DNA from: Christiangramia crocea
GTDB taxonomy: Bacteria > Bacteroidota > Bacteroidia > Flavobacteriales > Flavobacteriaceae
NCBI RefSeq assembly: GCF_022410465.1
Contig: NZ_JAJSON010000016.1
Span: 124,001-188,000, forward strand
Length of the DNA: 64,000 nt
Reading direction: 5' to 3'
The notes below the pieces were generated by a model that ran no database searches, had not been told where the DNA came from, and saw nothing but the letters and a program-made list of their open reading frames with translations. The position numbers and the translations under genes are program-made. Below, one piece after another: positions 29,240 through 37,429 of the stretch. How positions within the stretch are numbered: position 1 is the stretch's first letter; the number at the start of each line of letters is the position of its first letter.

Positions 29240-30648
29240 TTTAAAGAATTTTTATGTGATTGGATCAGTTTTTCCCTTTCTTCTCTCAACTGTGTGCTGA
29301 TCCCTATCTTATAAATATGAGGATTATTAAAGCGCTTGTATTCTATAGGCAGTTCAGAAAGTCGGCTAAGGCTATATTCCGAGATCTCGGCCAGAGATCT
29401 TTTTTCAATTAAAACCTTCCCGTTTTCCATCACTTTCTTTAACAGTGGTTCCTGCTCATAATCATCAATTTTCATCGATTTATAAGGTTCGAATGGATGG
29501 AACATCTCCCCTATATGATTTTGATCCCGAAGCCCCACAGCATCCGCTCCAATACACCTATTATTTTTATCCTTAATTCTGAACACCTGCTTTTTATGCG
29601 GAAGCGTTACCTTAACTATACTTTCCGAAATTTTAATTCTGGGCTTTCCGTTGGACCAGGAAAGTTTATAAACTCCATCCAAGGCACCGTCGGGATCGCC
29701 TGTCACCAGGTTGGTCCCAACTCCAAAAACATCAATGGGAGCCTGCTGTTCCAGCAAACTTTTGATCACATTTTCATCAAGCTGATTGGAGGCAGCTATT
29801 TTAACATACTCCAACCCGGCATCATCCAGCATCTTCCGGCTATTTTTAGCAAAATAAGACAGGTCACCACTATCCAGCCTTATGGCAAGCAATTTATCGC
29901 CACGGGCTTCCATCTCTTTGGCCACTTTAATGGCATTAGGGACACCACTTTTAAGGGTGTCATAAGTATCCACTAACAACACACAGTTCTTGGGCCTGCC
30001 TTCCGCAAAATCCCTGAAAGCTTCCAGCTCATCATCATAACTCTGAATAAAAGAGTGGGCCATAGTACCTGAAACAGGAATCCCAAATTCCTTCCCGGCG
30101 ATCACATTACTGGTCCCGTTAAAACCTCCAACCATGGCAGCACGGCTCGCATAATAACCTCCTGTAGCCTGTGCCCGTCTTAACCCGAAATCCAGGAGTT
30201 TCGCGTCTCCGGCCACCAGCCTGATACGACTGGCTTTCGTAGCTATCAGCGTTTGGAAATTGAGTAGGTTCAATAAAATTGTTTCTATGATCTGGGCTTC
30301 GATGATGTTGGCCTCAACTTGAAGTACAGGGCGCGTTGGAAAAACAACATCCCCTTCCCGGCTAGAATAAATAGTGCCATTGAACTTAAAGTTCTTCAGG
30401 TATTCAAGAAAGGCTTCTTTAAAACCCTGTTCTTTCAGATATTCAAGATCTTCTTCACTAAACCGCAGATTAGAGATGATCCCGAGCAGATCTTCCATTC
30501 CGGCGAAAACCGCATAACCCCCTTCAAAAGGTAGTTTTCTAAAGAAATAATCAAAGACAGCATCATGATCCTGATGGCCTTTTTCAAAGTATACCTGTGC
30601 CATCGAAAGCTGGTACAGATCTGTATAGATAGCAGAGAATTTTTCCAT
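29236..30648 (-). CDS. pncB: Nicotinate phosphoribosyltransferase
   Basis: 470 residues, making nicotinate mononucleotide from nicotinate and PRPP. Recognisable are TDLYQLSMAQVYFEKG at the N-terminus, LLDFGLRRAQATGGYYASRAA (phosphoribosyl site; given here as FGLRRAQATGG), GTMAHSFIQSYDDE with the phosphorylatable His, and DVFGVGTNLVTGDPDGALDG. Length fits the longer class of NAPRTase. It lies 15 bases after the macrodomain gene and overlaps pncA, forming a NAD-salvage operon. Confidence 0.96.
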   Translation of the reverse strand: MEKFSAIYTDLYQLSMAQVYFEKGHQDHDAVFDYFFRKLPFEGGYAVFAGMEDLLGIISNLRFSEEDLEYLKEQGFKEAFLEYLKNFKFNGTIYSSREGDVVFPTRPVLQVEANIIEAQIIETILLNLLNFQTLIATKASRIRLVAGDAKLLDFGLRRAQATGGYYASRAAMVGGFNGTSNVIAGKEFGIPVSGTMAHSFIQSYDDELEAFRDFAEGRPKNCVLLVDTYDTLKSGVPNAIKVAKEMEARGDKLLAIRLDSGDLSYFAKNSRKMLDDAGLEYVKIAASNQLDENVIKSLLEQQAPIDVFGVGTNLVTGDPDGALDGVYKLSWSNGKPRIKISESIVKVTLPHKKQVFRIKDKNNRCIGADAVGLRDQNHIGEMFHPFEPYKSMKIDDYEQEPLLKKVMENGKVLIEKRSLAEISEYSLSRLSELPIEYKRFNNPHIYKIGISTQLREEREKLIQSHKNSLK

Positions 30649-30663
30649 TAAGTGAAAGATTGG

Positions 30664-31200
30664 TTAGCCTACAGCAATTTCCTTCAGCTTTGATTCATAC
30701 AGCTGAAGATCCTGATCACCGAACATCACAAATTTAATCTTTTTTAAATGGCGGATTTTTGGTAGTTCCGGTAAAAGTGTATTAAAAACGACTTCCACTG
30801 CCTGCTCCTTGGGATATCCAAAAATCCCTGTTGAAATCCCGGGAAATCCAATTGACTCCAGTTTATTTTCTTCAGCCAGTTTCAGACTATTGCGGTAACA
30901 GGAAGCCAGTAACTGATCTTCAGGTTTATCACGGCCATATACCGGGCCCAGACAGTGAATCACATGTTTATTTGGCAACCCATAAGCTTTAGTGATCACT
31001 GCTTCTCCAGGGGCGATGGGTGCCAGGGGCTTGCATTCCTCATAAAGTTGGGGACCTGCGGTACCGTGAATTGCTCCAGCTACCCCACCGCCGGGTGCAA
31101 GTTCAGCATTAGCCGCATTCACAACGGCGTCCAGTTCCGGCTGCCTCGAGATATCTCCTTTTTCCACCTCTATCCCTATATTCTGAATTACGGTTTTCAT
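30664..31200 (-). CDS. Macrodomain protein (O-acetyl-ADP-ribose deacetylase-like)
   Basis: 178 residues, a single macrodomain. The ADP-ribose-binding loops are DAVVNAANAELAPGGGVAGAIH near residue 25 (Asn and glycine-rich loop) and GFPGISTGIFGYPKEQA near 120. Well-studied relatives remove acetyl from O-acetyl-ADP-ribose or ADP-ribose from proteins. Placed first in an operon with pncB and pncA, it may recycle ADP-ribose derivatives formed by NAD-consuming enzymes; that link is inferred from position. Confidence 0.93.
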   Translation of the reverse strand: MKTVIQNIGIEVEKGDISRQPELDAVVNAANAELAPGGGVAGAIHGTAGPQLYEECKPLAPIAPGEAVITKAYGLPNKHVIHCLGPVYGRDKPEDQLLASCYRNSLKLAEENKLESIGFPGISTGIFGYPKEQAVEVVFNTLLPELPKIRHLKKIKFVMFGDQDLQLYESKLKEIAVG

Positions 31201-31390
31201 AACCTAATGATTAAAATTTAGATTACTTAAAATATAACCAAATTTTACCAAAAGCAGGTAAAAAACCCTTTTTAAAAGGAAGGCTTTCTTATTAGCTATT
31301 TTAATATTATTTTTATATTAATCTGTTTTCCAGGATGTTGCCTCCATCCAGATGAATGCAGTACTGGATTAATCTTTAAATACTGAAGTT

Positions 31391-31981
31391 ATGAAGATGA
31401 ATAAAAAACTATGGAGGCTGAATTTGATGCTTCTTCTATGCCTGCTGATCATTCCGGCTTTCGACCACCCCGTTTTTGGACAGGAGAATGATAATCCCGG
31501 GAACACCTCTGATAACATACACAATAAAAAGGCACCTGAATTTTCCCTGGAAAGTCTTGATGGGAAAACAATCAGCCTTAAGGATTATGAAGGTAAAATA
31601 CTGGTGCTCCATATCGCTACCACCTGGTGTCCCTTCTGCAATGCCGAGGCTCCTCACCTGGAACAGCTATATCAGGATTATAAAGGCAGGAACGTGGAGG
31701 TCCTGATAATTGATGTAAAGGAACCTAAAGAACTGGTTAAAAATCAACTGAAAGAAAAACATAACCTTAGTTTTCCCATTTTACTGGACCCGGAAGGTGA
31801 AGTTGCGGCAAGCTTTGCTCCTCAAGATGTGTTACCCGATCTTTCACGCGACGAGGTGATGCTGGCTTCAAATCTCATTATAGATAGAGAAGGCAAGATC
31901 CAGTTTATGTCGCTTCTAGACTCCAAAAACTTTGATGCCGAACTGGTTGAACTCAAAAAGCGCCTCGATGAAATACTTTAA
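31391..31981 (+). CDS. TlpA/AhpC-type thioredoxin-fold exported protein
   Basis: 196 residues. An N-terminal hydrophobic stretch (LMLLLCLLIIPAF) is a signal peptide or anchor. Residues ~47-190 form a redoxin domain with FSLESLDGKTISLKDYEGK, active site TTWCPFCNAEAP (C80, C83) and the cis-Pro region. Family role: periplasmic thiol-disulfide exchange, for example in cytochrome maturation. The next gene encodes a DsbD-alpha-like domain and overlaps by 14 bases, which suggests a redox pair. The start could also be the ATG two codons downstream. Confidence 0.88.
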   Translation: MKMNKKLWRLNLMLLLCLLIIPAFDHPVFGQENDNPGNTSDNIHNKKAPEFSLESLDGKTISLKDYEGKILVLHIATTWCPFCNAEAPHLEQLYQDYKGRNVEVLIIDVKEPKELVKNQLKEKHNLSFPILLDPEGEVAASFAPQDVLPDLSRDEVMLASNLIIDREGKIQFMSLLDSKNFDAELVELKKRLDEIL

Positions 31982-32423
31982 TCTTTTATTTTTTGCCATA
32001 ATATTTTCCTTTACACCATTACAGGACGAATTTGTAATATTCCAGGCAGAGGAAACAGAGGTGAAAAAATCCCAGGAGGAATATAGGATCAGTCTTCCGT
32101 TTAAGATTATAGATGGGTATTATATTCAGGCAGAAACCGATGTGCCTGAAAATATCATCTCCACACAGGTAAGCTTTAAGGAAAATGATTTCTACCAAAT
32201 AACCCATCATGCCTTTTCTTCTGAAGGAGAACAAACCATATATTTAGACACTACTGCACATAATGTTTTAAGCGGTAGATTTGAGATAGTTGTTTTTTTA
32301 AAACTTAAGGACAAGGCCCTGAACCGGACAAAAAAATTAAGAGGAGAAGTTCTATACCAGGCCTGTAATACCCGGCAGTGTTTCTACCCCAGAAACTTAA
32401 GTTTTGAAATTGAATTTATATAA
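31968..32423 (+). CDS. Stand-alone DsbD N-terminal (alpha) domain-like protein
   Basis: 151 residues from the ATG at 31968, inside the end of the TlpA-like gene; this start gives a signal peptide (MKYFNLLFFAIIFSF). The remainder is beta-rich with YYIQAETDVPENI and the diagnostic GEVLYQACNTRQCFYPRNL, whose two cysteines (C133, C138) match the redox pair of DsbD-alpha. In DsbD this domain takes electrons from the membrane domain and reduces periplasmic partners. Here it lacks the membrane and gamma domains, so it would need another electron donor, or deliver to the adjacent TlpA-like protein. The partnership is inferred. Confidence 0.75.
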   Translation: MKYFNLLFFAIIFSFTPLQDEFVIFQAEETEVKKSQEEYRISLPFKIIDGYYIQAETDVPENIISTQVSFKENDFYQITHHAFSSEGEQTIYLDTTAHNVLSGRFEIVVFLKLKDKALNRTKKLRGEVLYQACNTRQCFYPRNLSFEIEFI

Positions 32424-32426
32424 TAG

Positions 32427-32460
32427 AAAAGACCGCTGGATTAGCGGCCTTTTTAATTTT
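32427..32460. terminator. Terminator between the convergent DsbD-alpha-like and PiT genes
   Basis: Stem GACCGCT (32431-32437) with AGCGGCC (32443-32449), one mismatch, then TTTTT on the plus strand and TTTT on the minus strand. It can serve both converging genes. Confidence 0.75.
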
Positions 32461-32473
32461 TAGATAGATAGAA

Positions 32474-34717
32474 TTAACCTTTCTTATAACTGGCGTTATA
32501 CTCTTCCATCAATTTCATAATGCTGTTTACCAGATCTTTTGTCTCCATCAGCACACTAAAATAGAGTGTTGTGTTCTTGGGGCTGGATTCTTCATTACGT
32601 GTTCTTGAAACCTGCTTCTCGATCTTATCAGAAAGCAAAGACAGCGTTTGCTCCTTATGCGCCATAATAGTTTTAATCTTATCAAACTTATGAGCGTTGA
32701 ACACTTCCTCTATTTCCTTAAGCAATTTTTCCAGGTTATCGTCAATCTCTTTTAAATCATTGATCTGATTGTACCGGAGAGGCTTATGATTATTGTTCAC
32801 ATGCTTATAGCTCTTTTTGGAAATGAATTCCAGAGACTGGGCAATATCTGTAAGGTATCCGAGTATGGTTATATAGAAACTACTTCCGCGTACACTCTTT
32901 TCATCAAGTCTTTTAATAAAAAAGAAGATATGATCCCTCAATTCCTCAATTTCAGCATCCAGCTTATCCACTCCTTTTTTACTCTTTTTAAGCTTTTTCT
33001 TATCCTGTAATGCCAGTCCTTCAAGAACATCAGTATATATCTTATTTGTTCTGGTGATCACGTTGGCAACATTATTGGCACTTTCACCAATAATCCCCTG
33101 TACAGTCTTACTTTCAGACTTCTGCAATCCGGATTTATCAGACTTGGCAACCTGTTTCTTTTTATGAGAAAGATAATTTCTTACCAGAAGTCCTATAGCG
33201 ACCAGTAATAAAATAGCTATTGCCGGCCCCCTTCCAAGGAAAATGATATAGGTAAGGATCCCTGCCGCTGCAAATGCACTAAAAGCTGTGAAGAACCATC
33301 CTCCAATTACATTCAGCACTCCGGCAACACGATACACCGCACTCTCGCGTCCCCAGGCTCTATCAGCCAGAGAGGTCCCCATAGCCACCATAAAGGTAAC
33401 ATAGGTCGTGGAAAGCGGAAGTTTATAGGAAGTTGCAATAGAAATTAATACTCCGGCAACCGTTAGGTTAATAGAGGCCCTGATCATATCGAAAGCCGGT
33501 CTGTCTTCATAATTTATATAGGAATCGTCTTTGTCAGGTTTAGAAAAACTCGCCCTCATTTTTCTTTTAGCCCCTATCGGAATAATGGATTTAATTCCTT
33601 CAAAAAGCGCTGTGCTTCCTTTAACTACACTTCTTGACAAAAGGTTAGGGTCGAATTTTTCAGAGCCATAACCCTGTCTGGAAAGTCCTATTTCAGTTTC
33701 GGCTACGCTTCTGGCTTTTTTAGAGAGCCACAAGGTTAACACCATTATTCCCCCTGCAATAAAGAGTAAATATGGTTGTGCAGGCACTTTATTCTGAAGC
33801 ACTTCCATAGAAAATGTTGTAGCAGCTTCACCGGAAGCTGACCAGGCCAGGAAAGAGTGATAAGCTGCCATTGGCACCCCGATGAAGTTTACCAGGTCGT
33901 TACCTGAGAATGCCAGTGCCAACCCAAAGGTTCCTATAGCAATGACTATAGGTAAGATGCTTTTCTTAAATATTTTTGTGTAGGCAAAAGAAAATATAGT
34001 CCAGAAAATATAGCTGACGATGATAATCATTAATGCCTGACTCTCAAGCACGTCCTTAAAATCAGCATAATAAGGAGTTCCTTTAAGGCCTTTAAAGAAG
34101 ATAAAATACCCGATCGCTGTTAAACAAAAACCGCCAAAGAATGCCCCAAAATTCTTGATTTTCTTCTCATACTCAAAAGTAAAAATTAGCCTGGACAAGG
34201 CTTGAATAATAGCACCAACAGTAAAGGCAATTATTACAGAAAGAAAAATCCCGGATATGATTTGTGTGGCTTTTTCTGTATTTATATAATTTAATACATC
34301 TGAAAAAGTACCGGCATCATCAGCACTTACCTTTATAAGAGCCATTACCACGGCCGCACCCAGTAATTCAAAAACAATGGATACTGTGGTTGATGTAGGC
34401 ATCCCCAGCGTATTAAAGAAATCCAGGAGTAAAATATCGGTGATCATGACGGCCATGAAAATTATCATGATCTCATTGAAATAAAACTCCCCGGGAACAA
34501 ATATCCCTTTCCTGGCAACCTCCATCATTCCACTTGAAAAAACCGCCCCGATAAATATTCCAAGGCTGGCAACAATCATAATCGTTTTAAATGAAATTGC
34601 CTTCGACCCAATAGCCGAATTTAAAAAGTTTACGGCATCGTTGCTAACTCCAACCACGAGATCGGCAATAGCAAGCACTACCAAAGCCACTAGCATTAAC
34701 AGGTAAATATTTTCCAT
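32474..34717 (-). CDS. PiT-family inorganic phosphate transporter with PhoU-like C-terminal domain
   Basis: 747 residues. The N-terminal part has the duplicated PiT signature: VGVSNDAVNFLNSAIGSKA near residue 25 and a second in the NDLVNFIGVPMA region, with about a dozen transmembrane segments to ~residue 510. Residues ~540-740 are a soluble helical region (DAEIEELRDHIFFFIKRLDE) resembling PhoU four-helix bundles, charged and coiled. In many bacteria this module is a separate DUF47/PhoU-like gene next to pit; here it is fused. The protein should import phosphate, possibly as metal-phosphate, with the tail as a regulatory domain (inference). Confidence 0.9.
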   Translation of the reverse strand: MENIYLLMLVALVVLAIADLVVGVSNDAVNFLNSAIGSKAISFKTIMIVASLGIFIGAVFSSGMMEVARKGIFVPGEFYFNEIMIIFMAVMITDILLLDFFNTLGMPTSTTVSIVFELLGAAVVMALIKVSADDAGTFSDVLNYINTEKATQIISGIFLSVIIAFTVGAIIQALSRLIFTFEYEKKIKNFGAFFGGFCLTAIGYFIFFKGLKGTPYYADFKDVLESQALMIIIVSYIFWTIFSFAYTKIFKKSILPIVIAIGTFGLALAFSGNDLVNFIGVPMAAYHSFLAWSASGEAATTFSMEVLQNKVPAQPYLLFIAGGIMVLTLWLSKKARSVAETEIGLSRQGYGSEKFDPNLLSRSVVKGSTALFEGIKSIIPIGAKRKMRASFSKPDKDDSYINYEDRPAFDMIRASINLTVAGVLISIATSYKLPLSTTYVTFMVAMGTSLADRAWGRESAVYRVAGVLNVIGGWFFTAFSAFAAAGILTYIIFLGRGPAIAILLLVAIGLLVRNYLSHKKKQVAKSDKSGLQKSESKTVQGIIGESANNVANVITRTNKIYTDVLEGLALQDKKKLKKSKKGVDKLDAEIEELRDHIFFFIKRLDEKSVRGSSFYITILGYLTDIAQSLEFISKKSYKHVNNNHKPLRYNQINDLKEIDDNLEKLLKEIEEVFNAHKFDKIKTIMAHKEQTLSLLSDKIEKQVSRTRNEESSPKNTTLYFSVLMETKDLVNSIMKLMEEYNASYKKG

Positions 34718-34949
34718 TCCTTTTTATTTTAAGGGAGATAGTTATTAATCGTAATCTAAATTGTGTCCCAATATGCTCTTTACTAAATATAAAGAACTAA
34801 ACTTTTTAAGCAATCTTTAATTTCAGGCCAAAAATATGATAAATTAGAGAATAATAAACCTTTTCAAGAATAGTCTGTTAAAAAAGAAAGGGCCCTTAAT
34901 AAAAATGAGCGGTTTTTATGCTCCTCAGACAATCTACTCCAAAAATGAT

Positions 34950-35939
34950 ATGAAAATAGCAGTATTTAGTACAAAACCTTACGATCAGGAATACTTTGAA
35001 CGTTACAATGAGAAGTCCAATTTTGCATTCACTTATTTTGAAACACCTCTGAATCATCATACAGCAAATCTTACTTCAGGATATCAGGCAGTGTGTATTT
35101 TTGTGAATGACAAGGTTGATAGTAACGCGATAAGGATATTATTTAAAAATGGAGTCAGGTTAATCGCGTTGCGTTGCGCCGGATACAACAATGTTGATAT
35201 GGAAGCTGCAAAGGAATACGGAATAAAGGTGGTAAGGGTTCCTGCCTATTCACCAGAAGCGGTTGCAGAACATGCAATAGCTCTGATTTTAACATTGAAC
35301 AGGAAAACACATAAAGCTTATAATAGAATCCGGGAGAGCAACTTTTCTTTAAATAAGCTTATAGGTTTTAATCTTCATGGAAAAACCGTTGGGGTTATAG
35401 GAACAGGAAAAATCGGGACAGCTTTTTGTAAGATCAGCAGGGGCTTTGGTTGTAAGATTATTGCCTTCGATAAATACGAATCTGATGAAGTGATCAACCT
35501 GGGTGGAGAATATAAATCCTTGGTTGATGTTTTTAAAGAGTCGGACATAATTTCCCTGCACTGCCCACTTAATCCGGAAACCAAGCATATGATAAACGAG
35601 CAGTCCTTATCTATGATGAAAAACGGAATTATGATCATTAACACCAGCAGGGGAGCATTAATAGACACAGCAGATATTATAAAGGGCCTGGCTAACAAGA
35701 AAATTGGATATTTAGGGATTGATGTTTACGAACAGGAAGAAAATCTATTCTTTAAAGACTTATCCGAAAGTATCATTGAAGATGATATGATCTTAAGATT
35801 AATCAGCTTTCCAAATGTCTTAATCACTTCCCATCAGGCCTATTTCACAAAAGAAGCTATGGAAGAAATAACCCATACCACCTTAGAAAATATCCGGGAT
35901 TTTGAAAAAGGTGAAATATTGAAGAACGAAATAGCATAA
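34950..35939 (+). CDS. D-2-hydroxyacid dehydrogenase (D-lactate dehydrogenase-like)
   Basis: 329 residues from the ATG at 34950 (MKIAVFSTKPYD); the frame is open from 34905 but the internal start fits the family better. NAD-binding GVIGTGKIGTAFC is present, with catalytic Arg in LIALRCAGYNNVD, Glu in the DVYEQEEN region and His in ITSHQAYFT. This matches the D-lactate dehydrogenase branch reducing pyruvate to D-lactate; other 2-ketoacids are possible. It stands alone, followed at 35943-35983 by an inverted repeat without a T-run. Confidence 0.92.
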   Translation: MKIAVFSTKPYDQEYFERYNEKSNFAFTYFETPLNHHTANLTSGYQAVCIFVNDKVDSNAIRILFKNGVRLIALRCAGYNNVDMEAAKEYGIKVVRVPAYSPEAVAEHAIALILTLNRKTHKAYNRIRESNFSLNKLIGFNLHGKTVGVIGTGKIGTAFCKISRGFGCKIIAFDKYESDEVINLGGEYKSLVDVFKESDIISLHCPLNPETKHMINEQSLSMMKNGIMIINTSRGALIDTADIIKGLANKKIGYLGIDVYEQEENLFFKDLSESIIEDDMILRLISFPNVLITSHQAYFTKEAMEEITHTTLENIRDFEKGEILKNEIA

Positions 35940-36068
35940 CTAAAGCCAGGAATTGATATATCAATATTAAACCTGGCCTGGCTGTTTGGCCTAAAAAACC
36001 AAAAATTGGAGTCTTTTATTCCTCTTCCTTTACTTCTGAACAGCATCTTACTATCCATACACAGTTCT

Positions 36069-36135
36069 AAAAAAAACCAGCCTTTTTCAAGGCTGGTTTA
36101 ACTTAGTTTTGCTCCTCAGGCAGAGCTCGAACCAA
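36069..36135 (-). repeat. tRNA-Asn 3'-end remnant with terminator hairpin (copy A)
   Basis: Bases 36111-36135 match the 3' end of tRNA-Asn (40530-40554) at 22 of 25 positions: the acceptor 3' strand, loop TTCGAGC and part of the T stem. The T stem no longer pairs and the 5' three-quarters of a tRNA is absent, so this is a fragment. Beside it 36075-36098 is a perfect 10-base hairpin (AACCAGCCTT / AAGGCTGGTT) followed by T-run on the minus strand, an arrangement parallel to the real tRNA and its terminator. The hairpin also terminates the PepSY-like lipoprotein gene. Confidence 0.75.
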
Positions 36136-36193
36136 TAAGGAATATCTTAATATATTTCAGTACTATTACTAGGTTCCTAAAAGAATGCTTTAA

Positions 36194-36943
36194 TTAATCA
36201 TTATCATCTTCTTCGTCCTCTTCATCATCCCCATTTCCATCTTCTTCACTAAGTAAATTACCGTTCTGGTCAAATTCCAGTTCTATTCCATTATTAAGGG
36301 TTACCTCATATCCTTCTTCTTCACTTTCGGCCTCAATTATTGTATTATCAGGATAATTTTCAGCTATATAATCCAGTATTATCTGAGGTAAATCACTTGG
36401 ATCAATATCTTCTTCATCCTCTCCCTGGTCGTCACCGTTTTCATCCTGTGCCTGACCCAGAAAATTCCCATTGGCATCAAAAATAAGTTCCACATCATTC
36501 TCCAATTCTACTTCATAATTCCCATTATTCTCCAGCTCAGCTTCTTCTATATTTACACCAGGATAGTTATTACTTATAAAATCGAGAATAACTTGGGGTA
36601 AATCAGATGGATCTATCTCTTCATCATCAAATTCATTTTCCTCATCATCAATACCCAGAAAATCACCTTCAGAATTAAATATCAATTCAGTACCATCGCT
36701 AAGCTCGATCTCATAATTCTGATTATCCTCAATTTCTGCCTCAACTATTCTTAGATCGGGATAATTTTCAGTTATATAATCCAGAATATTTTGAGGCAAT
36801 GTTGAAGTTTGTACATGTGCATCAGCTGAAAAAGCTACAGCATTAAGATCTGGCCCAGCCGAATTATCGTCATCATTATCGGAGCATGACTGAAGCAGCA
36901 GTGCGAAAAAAACAACTGCCGCAAGAATTCTATTTGCTTTCAT
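36194..36943 (-). CDS. Lipoprotein with three PepSY-like repeats and acidic linkers
   Basis: 249 residues. Lipobox LLLQSC followed by DNDDD. Three repeats of ~48 residues begin LPQNILDYITENYPDLRI, LPQVILDFISNNYPGVNI and LPQIILDYIAENYPDNTI, each ending in a strand like ELIFNSEGDFLG. This is the PepSY-like/PF11396 pattern. Linkers and the C-terminus are almost wholly Asp/Glu, so the protein is extremely acidic and may bind cations such as calcium. Function of the family is not established. It lies between tRNA-remnant copies A and B/C, suggesting the gene arrived or was duplicated as an insert. Confidence 0.82.
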   Translation of the reverse strand: MKANRILAAVVFFALLLQSCSDNDDDNSAGPDLNAVAFSADAHVQTSTLPQNILDYITENYPDLRIVEAEIEDNQNYEIELSDGTELIFNSEGDFLGIDDEENEFDDEEIDPSDLPQVILDFISNNYPGVNIEEAELENNGNYEVELENDVELIFDANGNFLGQAQDENGDDQGEDEEDIDPSDLPQIILDYIAENYPDNTIIEAESEEEGYEVTLNNGIELEFDQNGNLLSEEDGNGDDEEDEEDDND

Positions 36944-37061
36944 AATTAGTAGTTTAGATTAATTTAAAAACCGGGTAATTTTCACCGGTTTTAAGATAAC
37001 GGATGGGGCTTAATTAGATTGTATGGCCTTTAGAAAAATTACGGAAAGGTGTCTGGCTGTT

Positions 37062-37093
37062 GTGGGTTTTCAATAGGCTGCTCAGGTTGGGCT
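37062..37093 (-). repeat. tRNA-Asn 3'-end remnant (copy B)
   Basis: 32 bases identical at 30 positions to 40515-40546, which spans the terminator arm, spacer and acceptor/T-arm end of the tRNA-Asn gene. The rest of the tRNA is missing. The match includes the spacer outside the mature tRNA, which argues for duplication of this locus rather than chance similarity to any tRNA. Confidence 0.8.
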
Positions 37094-37094
37094 T

Positions 37095-37112
37095 CCTTCG
37101 ACTAAGCTCAGG
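37095..37112. repeat. Short CTTCGAC...GCTCAG motif
   Basis: CCTTCGACTAAGCTCAGG resembles a short dispersed intergenic motif of the form TTCGACTnnGCTCAG that I associate with many genomes. Only one copy was noticed here, directly next to remnant copy B. Confidence 0.3.
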
Positions 37113-37151
37113 ATATCCCGATCATCAGGACTACACCTGAAATAATTAAAC

Positions 37152-37200
37152 AAAAAAACCAGCCTTTTTCAAGACTGGTTTATTGCTTTTTGCACCTCAG
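37152..37200 (-). repeat. Terminator hairpin plus degenerate tRNA end (copy C)
   Basis: 37152-37182 is identical at 30 of 31 positions to 36070-36100 of copy A (hairpin AACCAGCCTT / AAGACTGGTT, one stem mismatch). After an 8-base spacer GCACCTCAG (37192-37200) matches GCTCCTCAG of the tRNA acceptor end with one difference. Copies A and C are direct repeats about 1.08 kb apart, flanking the PepSY-like lipoprotein gene. Confidence 0.7.
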
Positions 37201-37429
37201 TTTAACTCCATTAATAGTCACCTAATTTAGAACACAGAGAATATACCTAATTAAAATACATTAAATAAACTACCAATTATTCATAATTAATTAATGTTTT
37301 TGAATAATATAGATATAATATTTAATTATTATTTATTTTTACACCAAACAGTTACAACTTAAAGCCTTTTTTACCAATACAAATTTCTCCAAATTAAATA
37401 TTGCACCCAATTTCTTAACTAACCAAAAC

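Larger units (their letters stand above)
36944..37429. other. Gene-free region with two tRNA-Asn remnant copies and a short repeat
   Basis: About 490 bases without a supported gene. It contains remnant copy B (37062-37093), a short CTTCGAC-type motif (37095-37112) and remnant copy C (37152-37200). The part 37213-37429 is very A/T-rich and carries the presumed promoter for the plus-strand lipoprotein at 37430, with no clean consensus element. Confidence 0.6.

Noticed and set aside
34888-34897. Palindrome AAGGGCCCTT before the 2-hydroxyacid dehydrogenase gene
   Set aside because: A single 10-base palindrome without a neighbouring promoter match or second copy; could easily be chance.
35943-35983. 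Inverted repeat AGCCAGG...CCTGGCT after the 2-hydroxyacid dehydrogenase gene
   Set aside because: Has a stem but no T-run on the plus strand, so it was not called a terminator.
36111-36135. A second functional tRNA gene near 36.1 kb
   Set aside because: Only the 3' quarter is present, the T stem does not pair and no anticodon arm exists, so it is a remnant.
36194-36943. Repeated DNA blocks that could be taken for a CRISPR or tandem satellite
   Set aside because: They are in-frame repeats of a protein domain, diverged at DNA level, with no constant short repeat or unique spacers.
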